From Armigeres subalbatus (taxonomy: Eukaryota; Arthropoda; Insecta; Diptera; Culicidae): a stretch of 64,000 nucleotides of DNA. Below, piece after piece: positions 32,606 through 43,803 of the stretch. Where the stretch lies: the NCBI RefSeq assembly GCF_024139115.2, contig NC_085141.1, forward strand, positions 167,854,908 through 167,918,907, in the 5' to 3' direction. Below the pieces are notes generated by a model. The model did no database searches. It saw only the letters and a list, made by a program, of their open reading frames with translations, and was not told the origin of the DNA. The stretch's first letter is position 1. Each line of letters opens with the position of its first letter. Both the position numbers and the translations under genes were made by a program.

Positions 32606-33711
32606 GGTCTCGATCTTCCTGCTGGCGCTTTTTCCTCCGGAAAATCGAGTTTTGTCTGTTCCGCGCCTGTTTATATCGTGCCTCGTTCGCCCTCGTGTGG
32701 TATTGCAGCAATCTCGCCCATGCTGCATTCTTCTCTTCCACTAACTGCTCACATTCGCCGTCATACCAGTCGTTTCTCTGATCCGGGGGCACCGTGCCTA
32801 GTGCAGCGGTTGCGGTGCTACCAATGGCGGATCGAATATCTCACCAGCCATCTTCAAGAGACGCTGCGCCTAGCTGCTCTTCCGTTGGGAGTGCCACTTC
32901 CAGCTGCTGCGCGTATTCTTGGGCTAGTCTACCGTCTTGTAGCCGCCCAATGTTAAGCCGCGGCGTCCGACTACGACGCGTGTTGTACACCGTCGAGAGT
33001 TTTGAGCGCAGGCATACTGCAACGAGGTAGAGGTCGGATTCAATATTCGCACTGCGGTAAGTGCGGACCTTCGTGATGTCGGAAAAGAATTTACCGTCGA
33101 TTAGAACGTGGTCGATTTGGTTTGGTTATCCGTTTCTTGGTTAGGTGATCACCATGTGACCTTGTGGATATTTTTGCGGGGAAAGAAGGTGCTTCGGACT
33201 ACCATTCCGCGGGAGGCTGCGAAGTTTTCTGCATCGTTGGCCGTTGTCATTCGATACGGTGTGCAGACTATCCGGTCCGATGACTGGTCTATACATCTAT
33301 TTTAAGTTGTTGCTTTCAAATTCTCAACCAGTGAAAAGATTTTTCTGGATGGATGGTATTTTTGCGGATTACATTTCCAAAACCGTTCGCGTACGCCATC
33401 TTGAGGAAGTGTTACCGAAATTGGATAAGCTCGATGGAACTTCTCTTGAGGACTGCTGGATGGCATTGGAAGCAGTCAATGACGACAAAGCTAAGAGCAA
33501 CGTTGGATATGTGGATTGGAGTCAAAGGAGTGCGGAGTCCATTACTTAGCCTTTGAACTCTTACTTGGATATAATGAGAGAGTCAAAGAAGAATATTCTA
33601 CTATAGTAGGTTAGCTGTAAGTTAGTTTTTGAAGTAATAAGGTTGTCTCGTTTGAACCACACGCGAATGAAGTTGAGGTTATTAATAAGGGTATGCGATA
33701 ACACACTTTTT

Positions 33712-33885
33712 CCTAACGAAACGAAACGAAACGAAATTTAAAATGTGTATGTTGATTCGGATCGAAACGAAACGAAATATAGATTTCTTTCGAAACTTCG
33801 AAACGATACGAAATCGAGGTTCATGTAATTCGAAATTTTTCGAAACGAAACGAAATTTTGATTTTTTTCCGCGGAATTTTTATTG
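33712..33885. repeat. CGAAACGAAA short-word array, left
   Basis: Clusters of ACGAAACGAAACGAAA and CGAAATTTTTCG, with one CCGCGGAATTTT, over about 170 bases. A comparable cluster, read on the other strand, lies at 39885-40050. Confidence 0.8.
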
Positions 33886-33889
33886 AATT

Positions 33890-36040
33890 GGTTTTACATT
33901 ATGTACGCAATTCTGATTTTACTTTTTCAAAGTCGAATAACTGTTTTGCGACCAAAAGAGTTATAATAACTGAAGAGGCAATCTGTGATAAATCTCCACA
34001 TTCTCGCCGCATATACCATTGGCGATAAGGCAATACCCCAGCATTTTTGCCGCTTTCATAGGAATTCATCGTGGAGCGTGTGCTCCTGAATCTGATCAAT
34101 TTTATATCAGTTTTATATAAAGTATGTAAAAATAAAGAAATTGTGGGATTTTTCATATACGGATTCAAATTTCGTTTAAAACCTTAGTTCACTTAAGAAT
34201 TATGTAATTATGCTGAAGCATACTTCATATTATCTTGTCAGCGTGGTTTTACAGTATTGGCTTAGTCAAAATTTGAAAACGAATGCTTAGATTAATTTTT
34301 TTTAGTGGGATACTTACCTATGTATCCACATCTGTGAGTCGTATACGCAGATATAGAATTGATATTACTAAATCAACATTTAAAAAGGGTGTGTCGCCAA
34401 AATTTATTCCTTCTTATTCCTCGTCTACATATATAGCATACATTTGCTCACTATAAGAATCATGTGCATTTCACAGACCGATAGTCTTATACACAATCAG
34501 CTCGAAAAAGTGATCTATTGTGTGTTGGCAGATGAGAACAGCTGTTATGGTCAGTATGTGCGGAAAGCAATCATAAGTAAAGAATTTTCAGAAATTTAAA
34601 TGATCTTTCATCCCGTTCAGGATTTTTTTTTTGCAAATTCCATGCGTAGATCTAGAAATGCCCACAAATCTGCAATGTTCCTCACATATTGTGCAAATAG
34701 TCGAAGAAGAGCTTAATAACGTTTCTTAACTGTACACGTCGTAGTTGCTAATCATGATTGGCCGAGAAACAGAAAATATGCAAAGCTCACCAATTAAATA
34801 ATATTCTTGGGATACAAAAAAGTTATTCTTATTGTATACTTGCTTCGGAGTTTCCAATTCATGAACAATAACGATGCTGGTCAATAACGGTGCTTATAGT
34901 CAATTTAGTATTAGGAGATGAAAATTAGTGTAACACTCATTGTTTTAAGATACCGAGGTATGCTTTGTATCTCCGTGAGCGCTACGGAAAAGTAATCGTT
35001 AGTTAGTTGAGAAAGTATTCATGTGAAACCCCTTGGTAAGTGACAAAATATTTATTGTAAACGAAGTTACTTTGAAAACAAGAAGATGAAAACTGTGTTT
35101 CAAATCAATCCAACGCAAGATCAATGTGCTTCGTTTAATAATCTTCTACAACGTGATCGATTCCGCACTAAATAATGTTGTGCTCTTTGATGCAGACATT
35201 AGTTTTATACGCCAATGAACGCTACGCTATAGCCCCACCTAGGATCCAAATAGCCCCCCCTAGAATTTTTGCTACTTCGCATAAGTATTGCACATATCTA
35301 GCTGTCTGAGCTTAACTACAGATAATGAATTTTATTCATCTTCTTTCTTTTCAAATCTGTTGAATCTGTTTTTGGTTTAATGTTTTTGAATTTCGAATAA
35401 TTCAGGGGGCTATGCCTCATGATAAAGCCCATATCAAAATTATATCAACATACGTTATTATGTTTTAAATTTCTTCAACAAAATTTGTTACAAATTTGAA
35501 GCAAAATGTTGTTAAAAGATCTAAATTAATATAAAAAACAACACTACTTTAAACAAAAAGATTTCAAATTATGCTATAGTTTTATCACAAAGATAACATA
35601 TTCTGTTAGAAATTTATAACATAATCAGGTACATAATATATTGTTTACTGTGTAGTTAAAAATTTTTACAGGACGTTATAGGTCTCAGGATTGTGATCAT
35701 CATCAGAATTTTTTGTATTTGTCTGAACATGATTATTTGTCAAGAACATGAAACTAAGCCTTTGCCAATTTGGCAATCTTTTTAATTTACCTATATCAAC
35801 GTATGATGATCTATTTGGCTTGAAGTCTTTAACATGCTTAGATGACCGAAGAATTTCAAACAAATCCTGATTTTTCAAATTTATTTTTCAATATATTGTT
35901 AAATTTATCAATCAAATTCTTCAGCAAATGAGCAATATTTAAAATTTTTCTAGTTTTATTGAAGTTTTGTGGAAAACAATTATGATCTCATGCTTTCTGA
36001 AATAGACCTATAAGGCGCAGAATCAAAAATGTGATACAAT
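33890..36040. other. Unassigned AT-rich sequence
   Basis: No repeats or coding signals recognised. Frames such as 35666-35878 on the minus strand are short and without motif. It lies between the two CGAAACGAAA clusters. Confidence 0.35.
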
Positions 36041-36043
36041 ATT

Positions 36044-36271
36044 TCAATACCAAATTTTCAAAATGACTTATCTGCCTTTGCAAACAAGAATCGTCGATTT
36101 GGCGATTCTGATAGCACTCCCACGCAAATCAACTCTATCAACACGTAGGCGAAGGCTCTTGCTACGCGTTGATGCTGTTGGTTTGCTTGGGAGTGCTATC
36201 AGAATCGCCAAATCGTCGTTTGAATCTTTGTTTACAAAAGCAGATAAGTCGTTTTGAAAATTTGGTATTGA
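36044..36271. mobile_element. Palindromic MITE, ~228 bp
   Basis: The arms start TCAATACCAAATTTTCAAAA on each strand and extend about 95 bases, including GATTTGGCGATTCTGATAGC and a CACTCCCA.GCAAA block. The central loop holds AACACGTAGGCGAAGGCTCT. Arms differ by about a dozen substitutions and one short indel. Non-coding. Confidence 0.8.
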
Positions 36272-36274
36272 TTT

Positions 36275-37685
36275 CATATGCATCTATCCATTTCAGGCAT
36301 TTCCGATTTGTCTGGTAAAGTGTTTTAGAGATTTCGTAATGCTGCTATTTCTTGAAAATTTAAAATTTTCAGTAAACAATTTAGGCTTCTTTATTTTCGA
36401 CAAAGTTTTGGCAAATCTCTCAGATTTTAAAGAGAGGTAATTTAAATTTTGTTGAGAAAGAACTTGGAATGCTGTTTGATGGATTATAAAATCCACAGAT
36501 CCAATTTCAATCAATCCAATTTAAGCTTGGCTAAGGCTCGTATGATTTTTCACATTTCATTTTTATAGGCTGAGTGTCGTGGACCATAATTTATAGTGTT
36601 CAAGTCGTGAATGCATGTGTTGTATGTAAATAGGTCAATGATTGTTTGGTCGGCCAACTTGCGAACAATATATACTAGTTGTTTTGAGCATTGAACGAAA
36701 ACGATAACTTAATTGTTTTGAGTGAAAAAGTAGAAATAATTTTTAAAAAAAGTTAGACCCCCTAGAATGTTCCATTAGTTACGCCAATGTTTATCACTTC
36801 GCGTTCTCCCACACTAGCTGGCGTGATCAGCATCAACACGATCGATTGCACACTGGTTAAACAAATTTCTGCTACGCGATCATTCCGCATTCATATTTGC
36901 GTTGCGTTGCGTTGTAACGGAGTATTTCGTAGATTGCATACTGATAGTTGTCATGTATATTCTTTACCTTTCTTACCCCAATTGCTTATGGACTTCCATT
37001 TGGGATTCAATGGAAATCCAATTGGGGGTCCAAAATGATAAAACATGAAAGCTATCATTGCCGGCCATGCTCATCTTCTCCGTTACTAGGAAAGGGAAGG
37101 AAATGATGATATGACATCTACTTAACGAGAGGCCAGCGACTCACCGACGCCCTCATAGATGTCAAGGAATTGGATGGTGGGTAGGGTATGTGGTTTAGGA
37201 GTATCATTATAAGCAAATGATAGAAAATTTGTGGAAATACGTTGGGAGTGACTTTGCTAAGAAATTTATGTCATTCCATTATCCTTGCCGATGATTTTCC
37301 TCGGATGGGGCGAAGGTCTTAGCCTTGCCCTGGCTAATAGCCTAGGTTTAAGCGCCTTTGCTCGCTCTCTGAAACGAAAAAAGAGCAAAAAGAAATTAAA
37401 TTCCCTTTCCCCCTGATATGATAATGATTTTGATCAACAAATGAATTCTAAGTGGATGAATAAATGATCAAACGGCTGCAAACAAGCCTCTATTGTCGTA
37501 GCAGAAGCAAACCCGCCTCAATACGACAGGCAGAAGCACATGTTTGTGATTCAAACACGATCGACTGTTGTTCAATTTCGATACACATAGTTGGGTAGAG
37601 AGAGAAGATGTAAAATATTGCTAAAGTAGGATTTGATGGATACGGGGAATTGACTCATATGCCACCGTTATTAGCTGGTTATGGG
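36275..37685. other. Unassigned sequence
   Basis: No recognised coding or repeat content. A 83-codon frame at 36787-37038 has no motif. Confidence 0.35.
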
Positions 37686-37821
37686 ACAGCTTTCTCGCAA
37701 GGGCAGCTGTTGTATAAGGGGCAAGCCAGAGTAAACGCGACGTGCGATGCGACGCGACGCGACAGTGCAATTTGACAGCCTGTTGATAATGATTGTTATT
37801 CTTTTACGTGCGTCGCGTCGC

Positions 37822-38536
37822 AAAAGTTGGACTGGTGGTGAATGCGTCAAAGACAAAGTACATGCTTGTGGGCGGAACCGAGCGCGACAGGGCCCGCCTG
37901 GGAAGCAGTGTTACGATAGACGGGGATACCTTCGAGGTGGTCGAAGAATTCGTCTACCTCGGATCCTTGCTAACGGCTGACAACAACGTTAGTCGTGAAA
38001 TACGAAGGCGCATCATCTGTGGAAGTCGGGCCTACTATGGGCTCCAGAAGAAACTGCGGTCGAAAAAGATTCGCCACCGCACCAAATGTGTCATGTACAA
38101 GACGTTAATAAGACCGGTTGTCCTCTACGGACATGAAACATGGACAATGCTCGAGGAGGACTTGCAAGCACTCGGAGTATTCGAGAGACGGGTGCTTAGG
38201 ACCATCTTTGGCGGTGTGCAAGAAGACGGTGTGTGGCGGCGAAGAATGAACCATGAGCTCGCCCAACTCTACGGCGAACCCAGTATCCAGAAGGTAGCTA
38301 AAGCCGGAAGGGTACGATGGGCAGGACATGTTGCAAGAATGCCGGACAGCAACCCTGCAAAGATGGTGTTCGCTTCCGATCCGGCAGGTACGAGACGGCG
38401 TGGAGCGCAGCGAGCGAGATGGGCAGACCAGGTGCAGAACGACTTGGCGAGCGTGGGGCGTATCCGAGGATGGAGAGATGCGGCCTCGAACCGTGCATTG
38501 TGGCGTCAAATTGTTGATTCAGTGTTATCTGTTTAG
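37822..38536 (+). pseudogene. RTE ORF2 C-terminal segment (open frame, truncated)
   Basis: An uninterrupted frame of about 237 codons reads KVGLVVNASKTKYMLVGGTE, FEVVEEFVYLGSLLTADNN, SREIRRRI, LYGHETWTMLEEDLQALGVF, VWRRRMNHEL and GRVRWAGHVARMPDSNPAKM, the conserved tail after the RT palm in RTE elements. No stop or frameshift means the insertion is young, but without endonuclease or catalytic palm it is inert. The frame extends 5' into the MITE by chance. Confidence 0.85.
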
Positions 38537-38556
38537 ATGTTAACTAAATAAATGAA
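37822..38556 (+). mobile_element. RTE-clade fragment, copy D, 5'-truncated
   Basis: Bounded by an exact 13-base duplication TGCGTCGCGTCGC (37809-37821 and 38557-38569) within the right TIR of the MITE. The 3' end is TTAACTAAATAAATGAA. Only the last third of ORF2 was integrated. It belongs to a different subfamily from copies A-C. Confidence 0.9.
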
Positions 38557-38709
38557 TGCGTCGCGTCGCGTCGCATCGCTCGTCGCGTTTACTCTGGCTT
38601 GCCCCTAATTGGTAATACGTCCGTGTTCTTAATGGAATAATGCGGGTTCAAGTCCCACCGGCAGCCGAACTCTCCCTCGCACACCTCATAAAAAACACCC
38701 TCCAATGGC

Positions 38710-39880
38710 AAACCCAACTATGTGCATCAAAACCAACATCCCTTCCAAAAAGAAAAATCCGACCTCCTTACAGTTGATGACTTGTAAAAGCAGGTATATC
38801 GAACCCGTGCGTTTTTATCCAATTACACTAGACGCTACCGAACCCTGCGATAATAGTTCATATAATTTCATTTTAATATAATTCATAATCCATACTTTAC
38901 TACAATTATCTACATTTTTTACATAAAACCATTAGTTTCAATGAATGCAAGGCACAATGGTTAGTAAAATAATTCGCTACTGGGTGTTCCAAAATAAAAT
39001 CCAATTATAAGCTGGAATGAAGCAAATTATTTCTTTCTCCTCATTGTTACCGTGTAAAGCCTCTAATTTAATAGTATATAGTCACAAATATAGAACACAT
39101 AGTTAAATTATATAAAAAAAATCATTGTAATGGTTGTGTTGCGTACCCTACATTATTGTCGATTATTTGTCGAAATAAACACAACTCGATCTTCAGGCAC
39201 ACAAAAAATGAAAAAAAAAAAAAAACAGATATACATACGTAGGGTCTGCTGTACTTTATAATACGAAGTTGACTTGTTAAATAAGAAAAGCAATATTTAA
39301 ATCAGACAAATACATGAATGTAAGGGAGGATCTCTCCGGTGTTTCTATGAATCTTTAGCAGCATTGATGAGTTTGGTCTCGCGCTCCGGAAAGCACAATA
39401 AAGCCACAATTTAAACAAAGCACTATTTTTTTTCTTTATAAGTGTCACTATTCGCTAGTAAGTTTCATATACCATCACATATGAACAATTTTCGTTTACT
39501 ATTTTTTGAAAACCTAAAACCGTCACACTTCGACTAAACCTTTATTTTTTTACATTTGGGTGAACAACAGAGGCTACAGAGGAACAAGAGGCAGAAAAAA
39601 TGACACATTTTTTTCACGTCCGTTTTATTCCACAACTTGCTTGGATCTTCCGCGATCATTCCGCATTCATATTGTGCAAATAGTAAAAAAATATCACAAA
39701 ATTTTAATCATGGAAACACTGAAGACGTTTTATAGAAGAAAACTACTTACGTATTTGTCGACTAAGAATGGGGTGAGTAAGCGTTAATAGAAAAATTTGT
39801 ATAACCTAAAGTTTTGAAAACAACTTAACCATTTTGTTCAGCGGCGCAGCCAAAATTTTTTTATGATATAAAGTATGGAT
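38710..39880. other. Unassigned AT-rich sequence
   Basis: No recognised genes. Contains a 14-base poly(A) near 39210. Confidence 0.4.
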
Positions 39881-39884
39881 TAGT

Positions 39885-40050
39885 TTAAATTCGTTTCGAA
39901 ATTCCGCGGAATTCCGTTAAATTTCGTTAGAAGCTAGTTTTTTCTAGCGATATTTTTATAATTTTACGAAACGAAACGAAATCAAGAAATCAGATTTCGC
40001 CATGCTCAAATTCCGCGAAATTCCGCGGAATTTCGTTTCGAACCACCTGA
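39885..40050. repeat. CGAAACGAAA short-word array, right (inverted)
   Basis: TTCGTTTCGAAATTCCGCGG, ACGAAACGAAACGAAA and AATTCCGCGGAATTTCGTTT repeat over about 165 bases, the mirror of 33712-33885. Confidence 0.8.
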
Positions 40051-40169
40051 AACCGAACCACTTGTAATCGACTTTCACAGATTTTAATCAAATTTCGTGG
40101 ATTTGTTTATCTATCGATTATATGTAAAAATCCAAATTTATTTGATGATTGGACAACCCCTCGGCAAAT

Positions 40170-40500
40170 GGGAGCACCCCCCGTTTTCGACGATTTGTAA
40201 AAACCATATTTTTGAACAACTCATATCTTGGGCATTTTTAAGCTACAAATAACTTCTTTTTATGCATTTTGAAGAGAATTCTTCAAACTTTTTGAGAAAA
40301 ATATCGATTTTGAAAAGAAGTGTTGCCAACTCTATTGTTTTTGCGTTTTAACTATAAAATCGTATTTTTCTGCCAATGAGTATATTTTTATTTGAAAAAT
40401 AACACCAGCATCGTGTTCTCCAGGAAATTTTGTATAAGAAACACTCGAAACCCCAAGGTACTATGAGCCGTTCTCGAGTTATGGAGTTCTGAATATTATA
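40170..40500 (+). repeat. Dispersed repeat, forward copy of an inverted pair
   Basis: Its reverse complement matches 42770-43160 in order: TAGTACCT.GGGGTTT, AACAC......GGT.TATTT, AATAAAAATATACTCATTGG and TTGGCAACAC. The copies lie about 2.3 kb apart in opposite orientation. Non-coding. Confidence 0.65.
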
Positions 40501-41124
40501 TGATTTATTTGGAACTTATCAATCACATAAGATTTTGTTATGCATACCGAACCTTTACCTTTTATGGAATTGCCAAGAATTCGAAGATATTGTTTTCTTC
40601 AAATAAATTGTAAAACATGTAACTTGAGCCTTTGAATAGAAAATAATGTACTTGGCAACGTAGTCACTTTGGAAGGAACAGCTTTTCTGTATTGTTGTAG
40701 AGCGTACTATTAACTATTACTTACATAGATACTATATTATTTCACCTGCTATGTAAAGATTTTTTTTTAAATTTTATAGAACATTTATTAATTTCGAAAG
40801 CTCTAGGCTCATATGCCGTAGAGCGTTACGGAGCCGAAATCTATTTTTATACTATTTTATTCTTACAAATAACGTTAGATTAAGTGAACCGAAAGACTCG
40901 TGTTTCAATTTGGATTAGGGAATACAGTATCACAGTAGGGAAGGAGGAAACGAATATTACTAAATTTATGACGATGATGAAAACATTGATGAAGTTCTTG
41001 TTTCATTACTGTTACGGGAAATAGAAATCACCGTGAAACAAACATTTTCTAAAAAACAACAAAGGAAAAGACATACGAGAGGCAATTACGACAAAAGAAA
41101 CGATAGGGTTATCTAAAAAACCCT

Positions 41125-41482
41125 GATGAATTAACCTAGCGGTAATGGTGCCTTTCTCGTTCATTATGGAAATAGTATTTTGACCATAACTTTCGAGCCC
41201 ATAATTCCAACCAGTAAAATTTTAATAGGAAACAATGGGACAGGATTTCCCATAAAATGCAACATGGTGGGAACAAATCGGTTAAAAGCAAGCCCCTAAA
41301 TAGTGGATGAGACTTTTTTATGCACACACACACATACATACACATACACGCACAGACATCACCTCAATTCGTTGAGCTGAGTCGATTGGTATACAAAACT
41401 ATGGGTCTCCCGCCTTCTATAAAAAGAATGTTTTTGGAGCGAACATAAAGCCTTTCGGTACACTTAGTGTACGAGAAAGGTA
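41125..41482 (+). mobile_element. MITE, CCTTTCTCG-terminus family, best copy
   Basis: Starts near AACCTAGCGGTAATGGTGCC with TTTCTCGTTCATTATG and ends CACTTAGTGTACGAGAAAGG, so GCCTTTCTCGT and ACGAGAAAGGT are inverted ends. The interior has TTTAATAGGAAACAATGGGA, a CACACACACATACATACACA run and TCGATTGGTATACAAA, as in the copies at 2.6-3.2 kb. Non-coding. Confidence 0.7.
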
Positions 41483-41489
41483 AAAATAA

Positions 41490-42290
41490 ATTAGCTCATA
41501 AGGAAGTAGACATTCACTATGTTATTATGGAAAAATAATGTATGAAAAGGCAAATCATTATGTAAATGGTACTTGTACGTACAGAACGAGAGGGTTAGTG
41601 ATTTATGACTATTTGTGACAGGTGGGAGGTAAGAGGGTTGAAAATGACGAAAAACGTTGGATGCAATTTTTAAACGTATTTTGTAGCTATATAAAAGGGA
41701 GAAGATTTCCTTAATGTCAATACTAGACCACTAGAGCAGAATTATCCACGAAAAGTTTTTATCTTACTACTACTTTATCAAACCCACACTTCACAGCACG
41801 CAAATGTGATTTGACGATAGCCATGAGCTCTCTCTCACTCACCATGTAATCAAAAATTGTTAACTGTGTGTGTATATTATCAAAGTATGAAAATAGTAGA
41901 CCAATAACAAACATCATAAAAATGGTCTTCTTTGAGATAATGATTTTATTTGCTGTATTTTGAAAATAAATGGATAATATTTGCTGTTTAACAACCAATA
42001 TACTTTCGCTATATTTTTTGCATTTTTTACTCCTAGAGAATTCAGATTTTCGTAAACCATGTGACATATTGTTTTAATTTTTAATAGTTGACCCTAAGGA
42101 TGCCGAAAATCTTTGAAGAAGAAGGAGCCTTGCTGGAACGACGACCAAAATTGTTTATTCTACCAGAACTACCAAACTACGTGTACCAATAATTCAACTG
42201 AGTGTTATTTCAAAAAAATTAATCTTTTAGTGCTGAGGAACAAATTGTAGTTATTCAGATTAATTTTTAATGGAAAATTCCGGAAAGAGA
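41490..42290. other. Unassigned sequence
   Basis: No recognised gene. The minus-strand frame at 41759-42067 (102 codons) has no motif and a composition expected from AT-rich DNA. Confidence 0.35.
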
Positions 42291-42294
42291 AATG

Positions 42295-42440
42295 GGTTTT
42301 CCGTCTAACAAGGACAGTGGGATCAAAGCCCACCGAAAGAGCGATTACCCTCCAATACCTTTTCCGAACTAAATCTATCACATGTTGTACATATGCATAA
42401 TCGAGTTTCAGACATAGTAAGGACAGTTGACCAGATAGTA
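42295..42440 (+). mobile_element. Degraded tRNA-derived SINE
   Basis: A remnant B box region (GGGATCAAAGCCCACCGAA) is followed by CCTCCAATACCTTTTCCGAA and a CACATGTTGTACATATGCAT block that parallel the body of the SINE at 16961-17130. The A-box half is decayed. Confidence 0.55.
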
Positions 42441-42769
42441 CTGGCAGAAACATTGATTTCTTGCATATGATTCCAACAATCAATGTTCAAAGCGTTGTAA
42501 TATTTCCAACAATGCTTATTCTTCAGCAAACTCTTTCAGCATCTCTCAGTATTGAGTCAGATGATTGAATTAACGATAAAATAAAGCCGCTATGAGCAAA
42601 AATGCAAAAAATACATTTTTCCATACTAATCTCCATATAAATTTCAAACGCGATGCTGTAAGTGGGGAAGCAGCCAATCGAGCTGTGTATGTGTGTTATG
42701 TATGTGTCAATGCGTATATGTGTGTATGTTCGGAAATCATTTACTGATGACAATGTTCACAGTAAAAAA

Positions 42770-43257
42770 AGGACTTTTCATTTTTAAAATCCTGTATCTC
42801 AAAATCGGAACATAGTACCTCGGGGTTTTAAGCGTTTCCAATGTAAAAATGGTCAAAGAACACGTTGGTGAGGTTATTTCCTGAATAAAAATATACTCAT
42901 TGGGTAAAAAATGCATTTTTCACACAAAAACATAAAAATTGTTTATTTGGCAACACTGCACATCAACAAATTATTTTTTTATAAATTCCTTGGAAAATCT
43001 TCTTTTGAATGGTTACCTTAGATTCATTATAGACCTCACAGTTCCAGAGATATGTACAAAACAATATGATGAGTTTCATACATTTGTCTGAAAATGGGGA
43101 TGGTCTTATTAATCGTGGGGAGGTCCAAACACCACGAAATTTTGGTTTTTGGGGTATAACCCATACATAAACAATTGGTCAAAATTTCATTCAATTCTAA
43201 GAAAGTCGATTGCACGTTTGCATTTTTTCTCGGTCACTTCATATGGAATGACCCATA
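42770..43257 (-). repeat. Dispersed repeat, inverted copy, with a GGGTCATTCCATATGAA end
   Basis: Inverted relative of 40170-40500. The right limit on the minus strand is GGGTCATTCCATATGAAGTG, a MITE-like terminus, so this copy extends about 100 bases further than its partner. Non-coding. Confidence 0.6.
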
Positions 43258-43299
43258 TGCTTAGTTATTAATACGAAAAACCAGTGCCGCGCCGTCGGT

Positions 43300-43560
43300 G
43301 ATACAGGAGAACAGGTGGATGCAGCACTTCGAAGAAAACCTGAATGGCGTTAAAAGTACAGGAAGTGAGAATCAAGCAGAGGAGTTGAATACGGCAGTTT
43401 AGAAGAGAATGGAATCAAACGAGGGGAGAGTACGAATAACATCTATCTGCTGAAGAACAATAAAGGATGGTCCCGGAAAAGCCGGACCCTTTTGTGCACA
43501 GATTGAGAGTCAGAATCTGAAAACAGAAGGATCGACATCTACAAATCTACAATTCGGTCG
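43300..43560 (+). pseudogene. Short RTE linker fragment
   Basis: Encodes WMQHFEENLNGVKSTGSENQ with EELNTA, corresponding to RWWQHYEGHLNGDEADE in copy C (the linker just before the RT domain). Then the frame is lost to stops. A small relic only. Confidence 0.5.
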
Positions 43561-43803
43561 TTCAATATTGCGCTAGTAGGTGTCAAAGCGAAGAGCCGAT
43601 TGTATCGGTTACTTTTTATTTTTTCTGGTTTGTTGACCACCAAATCGGTTACTTTTGATTTGATAACAAGTACTTTTGGTATCGATACTTTGATAACCGA
43701 TACCAAATAAGTATCGAATTGAAGTACTTGAATCAATTGAGTACCTCATTCAAACTCTAGTAATCATAAATATAATACAAAAAGACTCGTATTTTCCGTA
43801 ATA

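Larger units (their letters stand above)
30359..32940 (-). pseudogene. RTE copy A reverse transcriptase (interrupted, FADD to FADY)
   Basis: The RT fingers and palm lie at 32283-31440: KNNKAPGVDQLPGELFKQGG, NYRAITLLNAAYKVLS, FKGKRSTTDQVFAM, FIDFKAAYDTIDRDQLW and GLRQGDGLSCLLFN. The catalytic loop reads GFADYIDIMA instead of FADD, so the second aspartate is replaced by tyrosine. A Feilai SINE then splits the frame. The C-terminal part (30973-30359) reads EEFVYLGSLVTAENDTSREI and GRLRWAGHVARMSDSNPVKM, the characteristic RTE tail. Upstream of the RT a MITE splits the linker. Dead several times over. Confidence 0.85.
30346..33294 (-). mobile_element. RTE-clade non-LTR retrotransposon, copy A
   Basis: Flanked by an exact 14-bp duplication ATCTATTTTAAGTT (30332-30345 and 33295-33308). 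The 3' end (minus strand) is TTAGTCTGAATAAATAAATA, the short A/T-rich repeat tail usual in RTE elements. The 5' end is truncated within the endonuclease, shortly before the block that reads NDNGQR in copy B. It contains a Feilai SINE and a MITE as later insertions. Closely related to the mosaic at 54544-58918. Confidence 0.85.
30296..33549 (+). pseudogene. Possible coding exon split by an RTE insertion
   Basis: Before the RTE, an acceptor-like AATAATATTTTAG ends at 30295 and the frame TCVSISTSDNRWIYFK follows to the 14-bp target site. After the RTE and its second target copy the same frame continues as LLLSNSQPVKRFF, DGIFADYISKTVRVRHLEEV and LEDCWMALEAVNDDKAKSN, to a TAG at 33549. With the insert and one target copy left out, the frame has 96 codons and no stop. 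The hydrophilic, charged composition is more coding-like than the surroundings. I do not recognise the family, and exon status rests only on the frame and one splice-like site. Confidence 0.4.
37718..38605. mobile_element. MITE with 47-bp GC-rich TIRs and TAA target duplication
   Basis: The left end GGGGCAAGCCAGAGTAAACG, continuing through GCGAC repeats, is matched at the right end in inverted orientation with about one mismatch in 47. The flanks are TAA (37715-37717 and 38606-38608), the trinucleotide type typical of PIF/Harbinger transposition. Without the RTE inserted in it the MITE is about 140 bases. Confidence 0.8.
37695..38670 (+). mobile_element. tRNA-like SINE split by a MITE
   Basis: Left of the MITE is GGCAGCTGTTGTATAA; right of it TTGGTAATACGTCCGTGTTC, then GGGTTCAAGTCCCACC (B box) and GGCAGCC. 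Joined at the single TAA target they give a tRNA-like sequence in which the MITE has landed inside the A box. The tail beyond 38670 is ambiguous. Confidence 0.6.
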
